DNA of 42,500 bases from Chrysomallon squamiferum (GCA_012295275.1 CM022676.1:4169014-4211513); one strand, 5' to 3'. Shown: positions 21,857 to 35,854, counted from the first letter of the stretch. Notes: a model not told the origin generated them from the sequence alone. Numbers and translations are program-made.

Positions 21857-22173
21857 GTAAGTAATAAACTAATTAGAGTAGAAAGAAAAAATGATAAAAT
21901 AAACAAACAAGTCAATATTTGTTAGACGTGTATATTTATAATATCAGAGACCCAGATATAAACATTTATTCAAGAATATCCAGATAAAATTAGACTCACT
22001 TTGTTAGGCTATAGATTGCTTTATCTATATATTTATCTGAGTGTGTTTCTGTGTCTGTGCGTCTCAGGGTGTGGGCGTGCCCGGGCGTGCCAGGGCGTGT
22101 TTAATGTATGTTTATTTTGAGTAGTATATAATAACTTAATCTCACGTTTTTATTTTCATTAATGATTTTTTAA
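21857..22173 (+). other. Intron between D2 and degenerate TM in locus C
   Basis: AT-rich intron with a short GGGCGTGCC repeat (about 22070-22097), also present before D3 in locus E (about 32678-32695). The D3 exon that follows this motif in E is absent here, so C lost D3 and D4 between the motif and the TM copy. Confidence 0.5.
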
Positions 22174-22290
22174 GCCCTGTAGAAGACAGCAGTCTGTTTG
22201 TAAAAATATTTGGCAGCGTTTTTGGAACTTTCCTTGTTCTGTCTGTTATCACAGTCTTTGTCGTTGTTCTCTATGTCCGAAACAATTGAA
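22174..22290 (+). pseudogene. C degenerate transmembrane exon
   Basis: Same 117 bp footprint as the other TM exons, with FGTFLVLSVI... still readable. The acceptor AG is lost (CAG became TAA at 22171-22173) and a TGA at 22287-22289 replaces the basic anchor (NNW-type change after VRNN). Using the AG one base further on shifts the frame and reaches TAG at once. The exon is unlikely to supply a membrane anchor. Confidence 0.65.
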
Positions 22291-22655
22291 GTATTTCTTT
22301 GTTTGTTTGTTTGATTCCTTCTTTCTTTCTCTATTTCTTTTTATTTTATTTTCTATTCTTTATTTATTTATTCATTCATTAAGTTGATCGTTCGTTCATT
22401 TATTCATACCTTCATACTAGTGTTTGTTTGTTCTTTTTATGTTTATTTATTTTATTATGTATTTTAATTACATATACGCATGGATAAAAGGGGAGATAAA
22501 TCAAGACTACTTTACACAACTACATTACACAGAGTAATCAAACCTGTTTTCTTGACTACCTGTCTAGTTCAGCCACCTGATAAATACTAATTCCATTTAT
22601 TTTTCTCATACAGCTTAACTAAATAGTTATTTTATGTTAAAATTGTTTGTGTGTT

Positions 22656-22687
<32 letters not shown>

Positions 22688-22767
22688 TACAGACACGTCA
22701 GCACGATTATTGTTTTCTCCACACCTCACCAGTTTTATACAAACGAAAATTTCATTGCATGTTTCAG
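22291..22767 (+). other. Degenerate TM-downstream intron of locus C
   Basis: TTTG/TTTA low-complexity sequence, a conserved non-repetitive stretch (about 22480-22600), then a (TA)n and ACACC boundary. The basic and YYNV exons expected here are missing, so there has been a deletion. Confidence 0.5.
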
Positions 22768-22814
22768 ATAATCAGACTGCGCCAGCGGCTGTACAACAAC
22801 ATACAGAGATGTGA
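22768..22814 (+). CDS. C short terminal exon without ITAM
   Basis: 47 bp after TTTCAG: DNQTAPAAVQQHTEM then TGA. It matches the terminal exons of F and G in length. In locus C it has no intact TM exon upstream. It could serve as a secreted terminus only if spliced directly from D2 (phase 1 to 1, in frame). Confidence 0.4.
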
Positions 22815-24644
<1,830 letters not shown>

Positions 24645-24680
24645 AAACTGCCAAGAAAATACTTGATTTGACTGTACATT
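24645..24680 (+). pseudogene. D2 exon remnant (D)
   Basis: 36 bp matching the final D2 codons (TACTTGATTTGACTGTACAT) with an intact GTAAGT donor at 24681. Everything 5' of it is the TA-repeat boundary. Same truncation point as A1 and A2, so one rearrangement preceded the duplications. Confidence 0.6.
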
Positions 24681-25109
24681 GTAAGTAAGAAACTAATTAT
24701 AGTAAAAATAAAAATGATAAAGTGAACAAATAACATAGTATTTGTTCGAGGTGTATCCTGGAAAATATCAGATAATCAATTACAAACGTTTACGTGCGAA
24801 TATGCTGTTAAAAGAAAGGTTTAGCCTAGATGGAGTCCGTCAACGTATTAGGTCACGTAGAGAATCTGCGATACAGGTCACATACGTAACAACAATATCA
24901 AAAACAATAACAACAATAACAATAATAATAATAATAGTAATAATAACAACAATAGCAGCACAATCAAAAATGGCAACAGTATCAGAAGCTACATCAATAC
25001 TAATCATGATGACGCAGTCCACGATGTTGATAATGATGGTGATGATTATGATGATGACCATCATGTTGATAAAATAGAAACAATCAAATACCATTGATGT
25101 ATTTATTTA

Positions 25110-25125
25110 TTAAATATTATTATTA

Positions 25126-25214
<89 letters not shown>

Positions 25215-25254
25215 GTTATTGTTGTTATTATTGTTACTATTATTATTATAATTT
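25110..25254. repeat. (TTA)n tract before D4 of locus D
   Basis: About 145 bp of TTA/ATT directly upstream of the D4 acceptor TTCACAG. Homologous in position to the A1, A2 and E tracts. Confidence 0.9.
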
Positions 25255-25273
25255 AAAAAAAAAAAATTCACAG

Positions 25274-25533
25274 ACGGTCCCGGTAGTCCACTACGAGTCA
25301 ATTCTTCATCTGACATCACAATACAGGAAGGAGTGACGTCACAATATCATGCAAAGCCGATTGTTTCATCAAATGCCGTTACAGATGGGAACTGGTCAAT
25401 CATATTGTCACTAACAACGGACTTCTGGCACTAACTAATATCACGAGATTTCAAGATGGCGTCTACAAATGCATTGCATGTAATCCGGATACGAACCAAA
25501 CGTCACATAGCAAAATTATTATTAACGTTATGT
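25274..25533 (+). pseudogene. D4 exon of locus D, frameshifted
   Basis: 260 bp where intact D4 is 261. One A is missing in GGAAGGAGTGACGTCAC (about 25327-25337), so the frame is lost before the first core Cys. Acceptor and donor (GTGAGA) remain. The rest still shows the D4 pattern. Confidence 0.65.
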
Positions 25534-25612
25534 GTGAGATTAAATTCATTTTATTTATAGTTTTCTTTTGAATACAGATCATAAATTAGTTATACAAAAA
25601 CTATTCAGATAG

Positions 25613-25713
<101 letters not shown>

Positions 25714-25759
25714 AAATAAATTATGGAGAAATATTAAAATATACTTTCTTTGACTCCAG

Positions 25760-26035
25760 ACCAACCGTCCATTAAGACGAAAGTGATCACTGAACATTTA
25801 ACTAACAATCGAAAGGAGAAAAAACTAAATGCAACGTTTGTATGTAACTTGAGAGTAATCCGAAGTCCGCCATTAAAATACTGAAAGGGAGACAACTGCT
25901 ACACCAAGTTCAGAACGCCACGACATTGGAGTACAGTTGGATAGTGACATCTTGTTCAGACTGGGAAGGATTTTATTGTGAGGCCGAAAACAGTGAAAAC
26001 GGCAGTCAGAAAATCTTTGGAATCGTTTCTTCTTT
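25760..26035 (+). pseudogene. D5 exon of locus D, frameshifted with stop
   Basis: 276 bp against 279 in A2. One base is lost after the core FVCN codons and two more near GAAAACAGTGAAAACGG, so the frame returns at the end but a TGA falls in between. Acceptor GACTCCAG and donor GTACGT are intact. Confidence 0.6.
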
Positions 26036-26226
26036 GTACGTTATCTTGATTCTTCATACGTGTGTCCATATGTGTGTATGTTTATGAAAGTATATATATA
26101 TGAATATATGTATGTATGTATGTATATTTGTCTGTATGTACATACGTATGTGTCTGTGTGCGTCTCTATTTCTGTGCTTATGCACTTTGTGTTTATGTAG
26201 TATGCATATATACATGTTTGTTACAG

Positions 26227-26309
26227 AAAATACAATTAATACCAATGAAAGTTTCGTTTTAACTGAAGATAATTTAGCAACAGCAAATAAATACTTACCT
26301 AGTCTGTGA
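26227..26309 (+). other. Candidate stop exon X (D)
   Basis: Acceptor TTTGTTACAG followed by the X frame. The usual TAA is TAC here and the frame continues to TGA at 26307-26309. The lack of constraint on the end argues mildly against a coding role. Confidence 0.2.
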
Positions 26310-26401
26310 AGATCAAATATACTAATTAACTAATTATTGAAGATATATGAACAATATATTAATTCAAACTCAGATTTTTATTTGTGTCAATGAATTTTCA
26401 G

Positions 26402-26518
26402 GCTCTGCAGAAGACAGCAGTCAGTTTGGAAAAGGATTTGGCAGCGGTTTTGGAACTTTCCTTGTTCTGTCTGTTATCATTGTCATTGTCGTTCTTCTCT
26501 ACGTCCGAAACAAAAGAA
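26402..26518 (+). CDS. D transmembrane exon
   Basis: Intact 117 bp phase 1-1 exon, acceptor AATTTTCAG, donor GTATTT. Encodes SAEDSSQFGKGFGSGFG stalk, TFLVLSVIIVIVVLLYV core and RNKR. It is the nearest usable TM exon downstream of the C D2 donor. Confidence 0.75.
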
Positions 26519-27142
26519 GTATTTCTTCATTTGTTTGTTTATTTACTTATATATGTATTTATCTATTTTTTGTTTTGTTAGTTTCTGTCTTTTTTATTTA
26601 TTTATTTGTTTACTTATTTATTTGTTTGTTTGTTAGTTTCTTTCTTTCTTTCTTTTTTATTTCTTTCTTTAGTTATTTGTTTGTTTCGTTTTATTTTACT
26701 TTCTACTATTTCTATTATTCATTCATTCATCTATTTGTTTGTTGCTTCGTTTATTTATTCATCCATTTATTCATTCATTCATGCTGTTGTTTGTTTATGT
26801 TTTGTATCTTTATTTGTTTCTTTTACTGTGTATTTTACTCAGTTTTACGGATTAGTAAAAGGGAGATAAATCTAGTTCAATTTAAACATTTACCCTGAAC
26901 AGAGTAACCAAACCTGTTTTCGCGACTAACTGGGCATTTCAGACACCTGATAAAGAAAAATGATGTCCAAGAAGAACAAGGTTTAATCATGGATTTATTT
27001 CAGACAGACATCATATTAAAAATATTTATCGATGGGTTTATTCCCAGTTAGGTAGCATGATTTGATGAGAGGGGTATATTGTATGCATAATAATAGCCAG
27101 TACTATATCACTGCCTCCACGACCAACACTACCACCACCTCA

Positions 27143-27209
<67 letters not shown>

Positions 27210-27250
27210 CTACTATTACACTACTATATGCATGATGGTGATGATGATGA

Positions 27251-27307
<57 letters not shown>

Positions 27308-27344
27308 TACTACTACTACTATTACTATTATTATTGCTATTCTC

Positions 27345-27375
<31 letters not shown>

Positions 27376-27405
27376 TTATTATTATTATTGTTATTATTAT
27401 TACAG
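26519..27405 (+). other. Intron between D TM and basic exons
   Basis: TTTG/TTTA low-complexity run to about 26860, a conserved stretch (26870-27110) and CTA/TTA/TTC triplet tracts to the acceptor. The 183-codon frame from 26347 is the TM exon read through into this intron. Confidence 0.65.
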
Positions 27406-27436
27406 GCAAGGAGAAGGCAGCCTCTAATCCAGAAAG
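27406..27436 (+). CDS. D basic exon
   Basis: 31 bp, acceptor TTATTACAG, donor GTATTT. Encodes S-K-E-K-A-A-S-N-P-E plus a split codon. Phase 1 in, 2 out. Confidence 0.6.
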
Positions 27437-27659
27437 GTATTTTAATTTATATATTTGTACTACTTTTGTTTCTATCTCTAAAAAATAATGATCTGTTTAA
27501 GTACGTTTGTACGCATGTCTATATTCATTTATATATAGATGAGTGTATGTAAGCATGTATCTATGTACGTATGTGTGTCTGTCTCTCTGTGTCTGTGTAT
27601 ATATCTATGTATCTATGTATGTTTGTGTGTATGTAATATGGATATATGTATGTAAAATT

Positions 27660-27726
<67 letters not shown>

Positions 27727-27829
27727 GTATGAGTGTATGTTATGTATGTGTGTTTGCATTTCTTTCTTTGTATTCAAATTATTACATCAATGTATATGTA
27801 ATATATTTTATTTACTTTTGAAATTTCAG
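27437..27829. repeat. ATGT and TA microsatellites in the D basic-YYNV intron
   Basis: ATGT-type tracts and a (TA)n run at about 27660-27722. Repeat frames only. Confidence 0.85.
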
Positions 27830-27876
27830 AATCAGCTCAAATCAACCTGTGTACTACAATGTTGGTCAGATTTCTG
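27830..27876 (+). CDS. D tail exon with VYYNV motif
   Basis: 47 bp, acceptor AAATTTCAG, donor GTAAGT. Encodes R-I-S-S-N-Q-P-V-Y-Y-N-V-G-Q-I-S. Both tyrosines and the N+2 residue are kept. Confidence 0.65.
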
Positions 27877-27922
27877 GTAAGTTGACATGTACACATTCAT
27901 ACACATATATACATACATACAT

Positions 27923-27953
<31 letters not shown>

Positions 27954-28146
27954 TACACACACACACAAACATATATACAGACACACAAACACACTCACGT
28001 ATATACATATATGGATACACTCAGACATGTCTATGTACCTACCTACATACAAAGATTGTTACATGTATATTAATACACTCAATACATACATGAACGTGCT
28101 AACAATGTTTATATAAGCCAAAAGATAATTTCATTCCATGTTTCAG
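27877..28146. repeat. ACAT/CA microsatellites in the last D intron
   Basis: Tracts of ATAC and CA from about 27910 to 28090, then a unique stretch ending TGTTTCAG before the terminal exon. Confidence 0.85.
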
Positions 28147-28277
28147 ATAATCAGACTGCAGCAGCAGCAGAACATCAAGACACAGTGAGTCCATATTCTT
28201 CTCTAGAGGAAAGACGAAATGACGTCCCATATGACGTCATGAATTTTGGTAGCATTTCAGATCCTGTTCATGAGTGA
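28147..28277 (+). CDS. D terminal exon with ITAM-like tail
   Basis: 131 bp from the TTTCAG acceptor to TGA. Starts DNQTAAAAEHQDTV, contains YSSLEERRNDVPYDVM, then NFGSISDPVHE. The second motif is YxxM in place of YxxI/L, so it is ITAM-like; YDVM also fits the pYxxM preference of PI3-kinase p85 SH2 domains (known specificity). The C-terminus is six residues longer than in A1. Confidence 0.7.
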
Positions 28278-29344
28278 TAAACAAGGAAACAAGAACTGTT
28301 TGTTAATCATTCACCTCTTAAGGACACCTTCACGAAAACTTCAAGAATATTAAGTTGTTAAATGTTTTATTTATTTTATTTTTTTTTTTTATTAAAATAC
28401 AAAGACTTCAGTTTCTACAGTAACAACAGATTTGAACTTGGTAAATAGCTACCTGTGAGAAAGGTTATACGTATTTTAATGAGTTGCTAATCCCGAATTT
28501 CTACCATTCATTAACATTGCGTGAATTGTGAATGTATCTATATTAAAATCTCGTGTTATTTATCATGTAAAATTAACGTATTAAATAGATACACATAAAC
28601 AAAAAAAAGTTTTATCAATCTCAGTAATGGATTCCCGCGATGATATCCAAGAAATGAAACTTCGGTCAAATTCGCAAATTTTCTATTTTTATTTTATTTT
28701 ATTTTTTAAAAAACTTTCTTTTATAATGGTGACATGAGAAATGAAATTCCTGGCTGACAATGACAGAATAAAACTATATTTACAGTTTTCTGTACTAACA
28801 AGAGTACCCGGTCTATTGTCTGGTAACCCGTATCATTTTTGGTGATACTTTTGAGTTCTTCATCTTTTTATACTCAATCTGCATTGAGTGGGGTTTAATT
28901 CTGTCCGATGATTTTATGAAGATTTCTGTAAAAGTTTGAGGAGTGCGTACGAACTGGTTTTTCATATTAACGGCTTGGGTAGTATTTAAAACGGACGAAT
29001 ACATGGGATTCACGTGAAGAACTGTTCAACCCGTGGAATTCCATTTGTTGATACTTCGTTTCCAGGACAACGGATCACACGGCCAAGCAATATCGCCAGA
29101 TGACAAGAGGAATATTGCCAGGAAGGTTCTGACGTCATGACATTTGTATTATTTCTTAGTAACCACCGCTTTGAAACACAATGGCTTTTGCTAACAAAAA
29201 AATCTCTCGATGATTTAAATAACAAAATTTCAGCTACAGTGTACTGTAAACAGCGGTATCAAATAAATAAAAAATAAAAAAATAAATCATGATCTTCAGA
29301 AATGGATCATATATGATATACTGCCTAGCTACGATGTTGACCAG

Positions 29345-29376
<32 letters not shown>

Positions 29377-30844
29377 GTAATAAAATCCACATACAATATT
29401 TTCACTTGCACCCTTCAAACGTGTTTTTCTCTGTTGTAATGAATCTATTTGGAGCTGACATTGTGATTTAGAATTACTGTTGTACGCCTTCAGTATTTTT
29501 TGCACACTACCTTTATAACAAAGAAAAGGAACGGAAGAACTGGGGTAGAGAAAAATACAAAATAACTGATGTAATCACTTATATCTGTACCCTTTTCCAT
29601 CTCTGAACACAGATATATTACTAAAATATGGCTTTGAATAAATTAGGAAACTTATCTCTGTTGTCCTGAAGAGTTTAATTTGTTTTTTCTTTCTTTTACC
29701 CTCTTTTCAAACTTTTAGAAATGTTCTAGCAGATGTAAATCGTTGATTTTAAATGTTATCCAGACTTAAAAGGAACTCAGGAAGAGGAATCATTATAAAA
29801 AAACGAAAAAAAAACAAAAACAAGATTGCTTATTGTTCCTTGTGTAACAATCATTGAAATGATAGAAAATGGGTTAAAGGAATTTGTCAACAAGCAGTTA
29901 GAACGGGAAATAGGACAAGGGACGAAATGAAGGGAACTGATGTAACAACTAAACTAGTGTGTACTATTTTACTGCTCACTATGTTATCTTTCTTTATCAT
30001 ATTAGCAGATTTGATTATGTGTTCGCGATAACAAACATTTTATCGTTGATATAATAAATACATTTTCCAGTTCTCTGCTGTATTTTATTATTTCCCTTTG
30101 TACACAATAAGAAAGTAATGTTTATCTTTGTCTTTTAAATGTGTTACTCTGTTTCTGTGTTTTTGTTTATAACAAGCTTTCTCCATCGATTTTTGTATTT
30201 CAACTGTTCTGATTTTACACACCTCTCTTTTCTTTTCTGTTATTCTCTATTTACCTGTTACACTGTCTGATTGTTCTTTCTTTACTTCACTGTATCCACA
30301 CATCCATCCATCTCTCTATCCAATCACTGTCTCTGAATATATAATTACGTATATAAGAAAGTACGTCTAATGAAACGACAGAACATGGGTTAAACGAATT
30401 CTCTGCAAGGAGTTAGAATAGGAAAACAGACAAGGGACATAATAAAGGGAAGTTACTTAAGTTATAAACGTACGTGTGTGCGTGTGTGTGTGTATGAATG
30501 TAAGTATGGAAACACATATATACACACATACTTACATATATACATACAGAATATATACATACATACATATATACTTAACTACATGTCTATATATATGTAT
30601 ATGGAAATACATACACCTGTATGGTAAAATATGTTTACACACCCTTATAAAGGTGCATAAATACACTCGGACATCAGGAAAAAAAATAATAATAATAAAA
30701 AAAAAAATTATAAAAAAGAAAAAAGAAAATAACATAAAAAGAAAACGAAGAAGAAGAAATAACACTCTAAGCAGAATTTACTATTCAAAATACAACGCTA
30801 TATGTTATATCTCAGTGCATTATGTATTTTTCTGATTCAATCGA
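28278..30844 (+). repeat. 3' flank of C/D, R-spacer-R' module and module P
   Basis: 28278-29430 mirrors 1-1154 in inverted orientation. Then unique AT-rich sequence (29430-29840), R (about 29850-29960), spacer, R' (about 30360-30460), ATAC tracts and module P (about 30690-30844). No gene is supported; a 40-50 codon frame near 29140 (+) parallels the one at 94-312 (-). Confidence 0.55.
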
Positions 30845-31178
30845 GTATGAGACTAGTGTTTATATTATGTATATACAGGATGCACACCTGATACTTTACC
30901 AGAATAAAGTTTATTAATAAATATGAAGAGCCAATGAGACTAGTGTTCATATTGTGTATGAAGCAGGAAGGAAACCTGATACGCTACCAGGATAAAGTTT
31001 ATTAATAAATATGTACAGCCAATGACCCGGAAGGAAATCTCATAAATTACCAGAGGAAAGTACAACAAGAAGGCGTCGAAAACTGCTTTCACATTAACAG
31101 CAGTAAAATCGAGAAAGCAGTGAAGAAAAGAAAGTAACTATATTTTTATTAACGGCAGTTAAAACTAAAACACTGGAA
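30845..31178 (+). promoter_or_regulatory. Locus E 5' region with tandem CCAAT units
   Basis: Three tandem units of about 86-88 bp (the last partial), each around AATAAAGTTTATTAATAAAT. CCAAT boxes occur at 30931-30935 and 31019-31023. The region then matches the B and C 5' segment (GAAGGCGTCGAAAACTGC). B and C have one such unit. Confidence 0.5.
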
Positions 31179-31237
31179 ATGAGTTGTAAGATTATTCTGT
31201 GTGTTCATTTTACTGGGATGTGTAATTTACGTACAAG
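31179..31237 (+). pseudogene. E signal-peptide exon, frameshifted
   Basis: 59 bp against 58 in B and C. One extra base after codon 4 (AAGATTATTCTG) destroys the signal reading frame. The reading frame that would give FCVFILLGC has an upstream stop and no ATG. Confidence 0.65.
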
Positions 31238-31554
31238 GTATGTATTTTATATTCGTCCCAAATGTTATGTTTCCTTGACTAATGTAAAAAATATATGCCT
31301 TATTGTGTGATTTGAATTTTTGAAACATATCTGTATCAAAACATGGGACAATAACATAACATAACATAACAAAATGACGGTCCATAACACAGTGTAAAGT
31401 ACCGTAACGTAATGTAACTTAATTATGGAATAAAGTATAAATAAATAATAAATATATAAATTAATAAAAATAACACACAAACTTAATAAGAATGTAATAA
31501 TAAAAAAGTGAGTTTAATTTTATTTGAATTTTTTATTATTATTTTATATTTTAG

Positions 31555-31866
31555 GTCTGTATTACAATTTAACAACATCAGACAGATATGCAATTTGTGG
31601 ATCACCTTTTACTTTTACCTGACAGAGAGATTTTCATTTTTTTGTAATAAGTTGGTTTGAGAATAACACAATATACAAGATGAGTCATTTAGATGGACAC
31701 GGTCAGTGTCATTTTCATAATGAACATCCAGAAGAATACACTTTTAACTGTTCAAATGGTATTCACACTCTGACAATAAAATCAGTGAAACTCAGTCAAC
31801 ATGGAACAGTGTGGAGATGTGGTGATTTTAATCCAGGCAGCAATGAAATAAAACTGGAAGTAAGAG
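31555..31866 (+). pseudogene. E D1 exon with stop at core Cys
   Basis: 312 bp, usual splice sites. TGA at 31620-31622 replaces the Cys codon of TITC in locus C. After it the domain is still readable: ISWFENN, GQCHF, FNCSNG, GTVWRC. Confidence 0.7.
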
Positions 31867-32201
31867 GTAAAAATCAGTTTTATTATAATCGAAATATGTA
31901 CTGTTAATGATGACAAAACAATAAACTAAATAAATCAGCGAAAATATTAGCAAAATAAATATAAATAAATAAATAACAAAATAAATAAATATTAGCGACA
32001 TTAGTAATAATTGTAATATCATCAGCAACAACTGAAACACTACGGTATCATCATCACTTCGACGACAACATCCATAACTAACAATACGAGCAACCCACAA
32101 TTTAAACTGTCAGAAAGAATAAAACAAAAATATCAAGAAAATGATGATGAAACTGTCGATAATGATGATGATGATGTTGATAATGTTTTTGCTTTTTACA
32201 G
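31867..32201 (+). other. D1-D2 intron of locus E
   Basis: 335 bp, AT-rich, AAAT repeats near 31965-31990, CAT/GAT triplets near 32040-32185, ends TTTTACAG. Clearly homologous to 21247-21595. No coding sign. Confidence 0.6.
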
Positions 32202-32462
32202 ATGGTCCTGGAACATCACTCAAACTGAATACTTCGTCTGTTGTGACTGCTTTGGAAGGAAGTGACGTCACAGTGTCTTGTTCGGCGACGTGTTTCATCA
32301 CGTGTAAATATGAATGGAAGGTCGCAAATGACGTCATAAGTAAAACAAGCATTCTCTCATTGGCTAATGTTCATATAGCACAATCACGTCTCTATGTGTG
32401 CGTGGCTGAAAATCCAGATACGAAATAAACTGCCAATAAAACACTTCATTTGACTGTTCATC
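32202..32462 (+). pseudogene. E D2 exon with late stop
   Basis: 261 bp. Reads DGPGTSLKLN, EGSDVTVSC, CSATCFITCKYEWKV, SRLYVCVAENPDTK, then TAA at 32426-32428 where C has GAA. All core residues are present; the stop lies past strand F. Confidence 0.7.
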
Positions 32463-32718
32463 GTAAGTAAGACACTAATTATAGTAAAAATAAAATGAAA
32501 AAATAAACAAACAAGTCAATATTTGTTAGACGTGTATATTTATAATATCAGAGACCCAGATATAAACGTTTATTTCAGAATATCCAGATAAGATCAGATT
32601 CACTTTGTTAAGATATAGATTGCTTTATCTATGTATTTATCTGGGTGTGTGTCTCTCTCTGTGTGTCTCAGGGTGTGGGCGTGCCAGGGTGTGTTCAGTG
32701 TTTAAAGTTTACTTTCAG

Positions 32719-33030
32719 GACGTCCGAATCTTCGAGGATCTGCCCCTTACGCTGTCAGCGGTCTTTCATTTACGTTGACATGTCAGATGTTCCAAACTTC
32801 ACATCGCGTCAGGTGGTTTGAGAATGACGTCAGCTATGACGTGTTAAGTTTTGGTCGCGGACACTGTGATGTGTTGTCACGTATTAGTGGAAATTACACT
32901 TTCAAATGTTTCCGTAACAAGTTTCTAGTTACTATAAACTCTGTGAACAGAAATCAAGAAGGAAATATTTGGCGATGTGAAAATATCGATCATCAATATT
33001 CGAGTAACACAATTGTGTTGAAAGTTACAG
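32719..33030 (+). CDS. E Ig domain D3
   Basis: 312 bp, phase 1-1, acceptor CTTTCAG, donor GTATTA. 104 residues: core Cys in LTCQMF, VRWFEND, Cys in GHCDV and FKCFRN, TINSVNRNQEGNIWRC. Same four-Cys D1 class. It is the only D3 in the window. Intact. Confidence 0.7.
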
Positions 33031-33191
33031 GTATTAAATTATCAATTTAATTAACAATAATAATAATAATAATAATAATAACAACAACAACAACAACAGC
33101 AATAACAACAGTATCAACAGGTATAATTATGATGTTGATGATTATTATTATAATGAGGATGATGTTGATAATAAAAGAAACAAACAAATAT

Positions 33192-33645
<454 letters not shown>

Positions 33646-33663
33646 TATTTTTTTTGTTCACAG

Positions 33664-33924
33664 CTGGTCCCGGTAGTTCACTTCGAGTCAATTCTTCATC
33701 TGACATCACTGTAGAGGAAGGAAGTGACGTCACAATATCATGCAAAGCCGATTGTTTTTTCAAATGCCTTTACAGATGGGAACTGACCAATCAGATTGTC
33801 AGTAACAACGGACTACTGGCACTGACTAATATCACGAGATTTCAAGATGGCGTCTACACATGCATTGCTTCTAATCCGGATACGAACGAAACATCACATA
33901 CAAAAACTATTATTAACGTTAAGT
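33664..33924 (+). CDS. E Ig domain D4
   Basis: Intact 261 bp phase 1-1 exon, donor GTGAGT. AGPGSSLRVN linker, EEGSDVTISC, CKADCFFKCLYRWEL, GLLALTN, GVYTCIASNP, ending INVK. Joins D3 in frame. Confidence 0.75.
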
Positions 33925-34014
33925 GTGAGTTTTAATTCATTTTATTTTGAGTTTACTTTTGAATACAGAGCATAAAATAGTTATATAAGAATATTTGAAT
34001 AGGAAGACTTATAG

Positions 34015-34081
<67 letters not shown>

Positions 34082-34692
34082 AGACAGAGTAACAGTTGTC
34101 GTATTAGTAGTATAAGTAATAGCAGTAGTTCCTGCAGTAGCATTAGCAGTAGTAAGAGTGTTAGGTATTCAGTAGTGATTCTTGTGTTAAATAAATATGA
34201 CTAGCGATCAACCTAGATCTGCTTCTAATCTGTTAAGGTTTTGCTAACAGAAAAATATTTGTATAATACTAAATAACTTTGTTTTATCACTCTTCTCCTC
34301 TCACTGTGTTTATATAATTTCTATGAAGACTTCACCTAGTTTACTGAACCCTAAATTCCATTTCTAACCAGTGCTCCTTCACAAAGATATTTTGTTTTTG
34401 TATTTATGTGAACAGGTGTATAAAAGACTTCATACTGAAATATGTGTGTATATGTGTGTGTGTGTGTCTGTTCAATGTAATGTCCTAAACTGTAATATGT
34501 ATGTATATTTATATTTACGTATGTATGTATGTATGTATATATGTATATATAAGTCTGTATGCATGTATGTATGGATGGATGAATGTATATGTATAGCATA
34601 TTTATATATGTGTACGTATGTTTGTGCGTTTCTGATTCTGTGCTTATGCAGTATGTTTTTATGTAGTATGTATATATGCATGTTTGTTACAG
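33925..34692 (+). other. E region where D5 is missing
   Basis: It contains the (GA)n run (34018-34084), a non-repetitive stretch 34085-34440 with no match to D5 or to other parts of the window that I could see, and ATGT tracts to the X acceptor. D5 is replaced here. Confidence 0.55.
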
Positions 34693-34760
34693 AAAATACA
34701 ATTAATACCAATGAAAGTTACGTTTTAAATGAAGATAATTTAGCAACAGCAAATAAATAA
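34693..34760 (+). other. Candidate stop exon X (E)
   Basis: Acceptor TTTGTTACAG, 22 phase-1 codons then TAA, as in A1 and A2. D4 (last base T) to X gives TAA at the junction. Confidence 0.25.
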
Positions 34761-34882
34761 TTACCTAGTCTGTGAAGATATTTTGATAATATCAAATATA
34801 AAAACTTAACTAATTATTTAAGAAAAATAAACAATATATTTAAGTCAATCTCACATTTGTATTTGTGTTAATGAATTTTCAG

Positions 34883-34999
34883 GCCCTGCAGAAGACAACA
34901 GTCAGTTTGGAAAAGGATTTGGCAGCGGTTTTGGAAGTTTCCTTGTTCTGTCTGTTATCATTGTCATTGTCGTTGTTCTCTACGTCCGAAACAAAAGAA
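34883..34999 (+). CDS. E transmembrane exon
   Basis: Intact 117 bp phase 1-1 exon, acceptor ATTTTCAG, donor GTATTT. PAEDNSQFGKGFGSGFG stalk, SFLVLSVIIVIVVVLYV core, RNKR. Confidence 0.75.
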
Positions 35000-35726
35000 G
35001 TATTTATTTATTTATTTGATGTTTTATTTGTGTGTTTCTTATTTATTGATATCTTTGTTTGCTTACTTATTTATTTGTTTTGTTGTTGGTTAGTTTCTTT
35101 GTTTCTGTTTTATTTCTTTGTTTACTTATTTCTTTATTTATTTTTGTTTTACTTTGTATTATTTATTTCTTTTTATTTTACTTTGTGTTATTTATTTATT
35201 TATTTATTTATTCAATCATCCATTTGTTTGTTGGTTCGTTTATTCATTCATTCATGCTATCGCTTGTCTATTGTTTGTATCTTTATTTGTTTCTTTGTTC
35301 GTTTGTTTCTTTTATGTATTTTATTCAGTTTTGCGTATTAGTACAAGGGAGATAAATCTGGTCTAAATTTACACAATTACCCTGAACAGAGTAACCAAAC
35401 CTGTTTTCGTGACTAACTGGGCATTTCAGACACCTGATAAAGAAAAATGATGTCCAAGCAGAAGAAGGTTCAATCATGGATTTATTTCAGACAGATATCA
35501 TATTAAAAATATTTATCGATGGGTTTATTCCCAGTAATGAGGTCTGAAATTAGGTAGCATGATTTGAAGAGAGGGGTATATTGTATACATAATAATAGCC
35601 AGTACTATGTCACTGACACCACGACCAACATCACTACTACTACTATAACTAGTACTAATAATACTAATACATTACTATGTGCATGATGGTGATGATGATA
35701 TTCTTCTTCTTCTTCTTCTTCTTCTT

Positions 35727-35816
<90 letters not shown>

Positions 35817-35823
35817 ATTACAG
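35000..35823 (+). other. Intron between E TM and basic exons
   Basis: TTTG/TTTA low-complexity run to about 35330, conserved stretch (35340-35620), then TTC and TTA triplet tracts to the acceptor. Hydrophobic frames at 34865-35366 are TM read-through and repeat frames. Confidence 0.65.
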
Positions 35824-35854
35824 GAAAGAAAAAGGCAGCTTCTAATCCAGGAAG
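35824..35854 (+). CDS. E basic exon
   Basis: 31 bp, acceptor ATATTACAG, donor GTATTT. R-K-K-K-A-A-S-N-P-G plus split codon. Confidence 0.6.

Noticed and set aside
26347-26898. 183-codon hydrophobic 'membrane protein' (also 2626-2961, 7815-8222, 34865-35366)
   Set aside because: It begins at or near the real TM exon and then reads through the GTATTT donor into TTTG/TTTA low-complexity intron, giving artificial Phe/Leu/Tyr runs.
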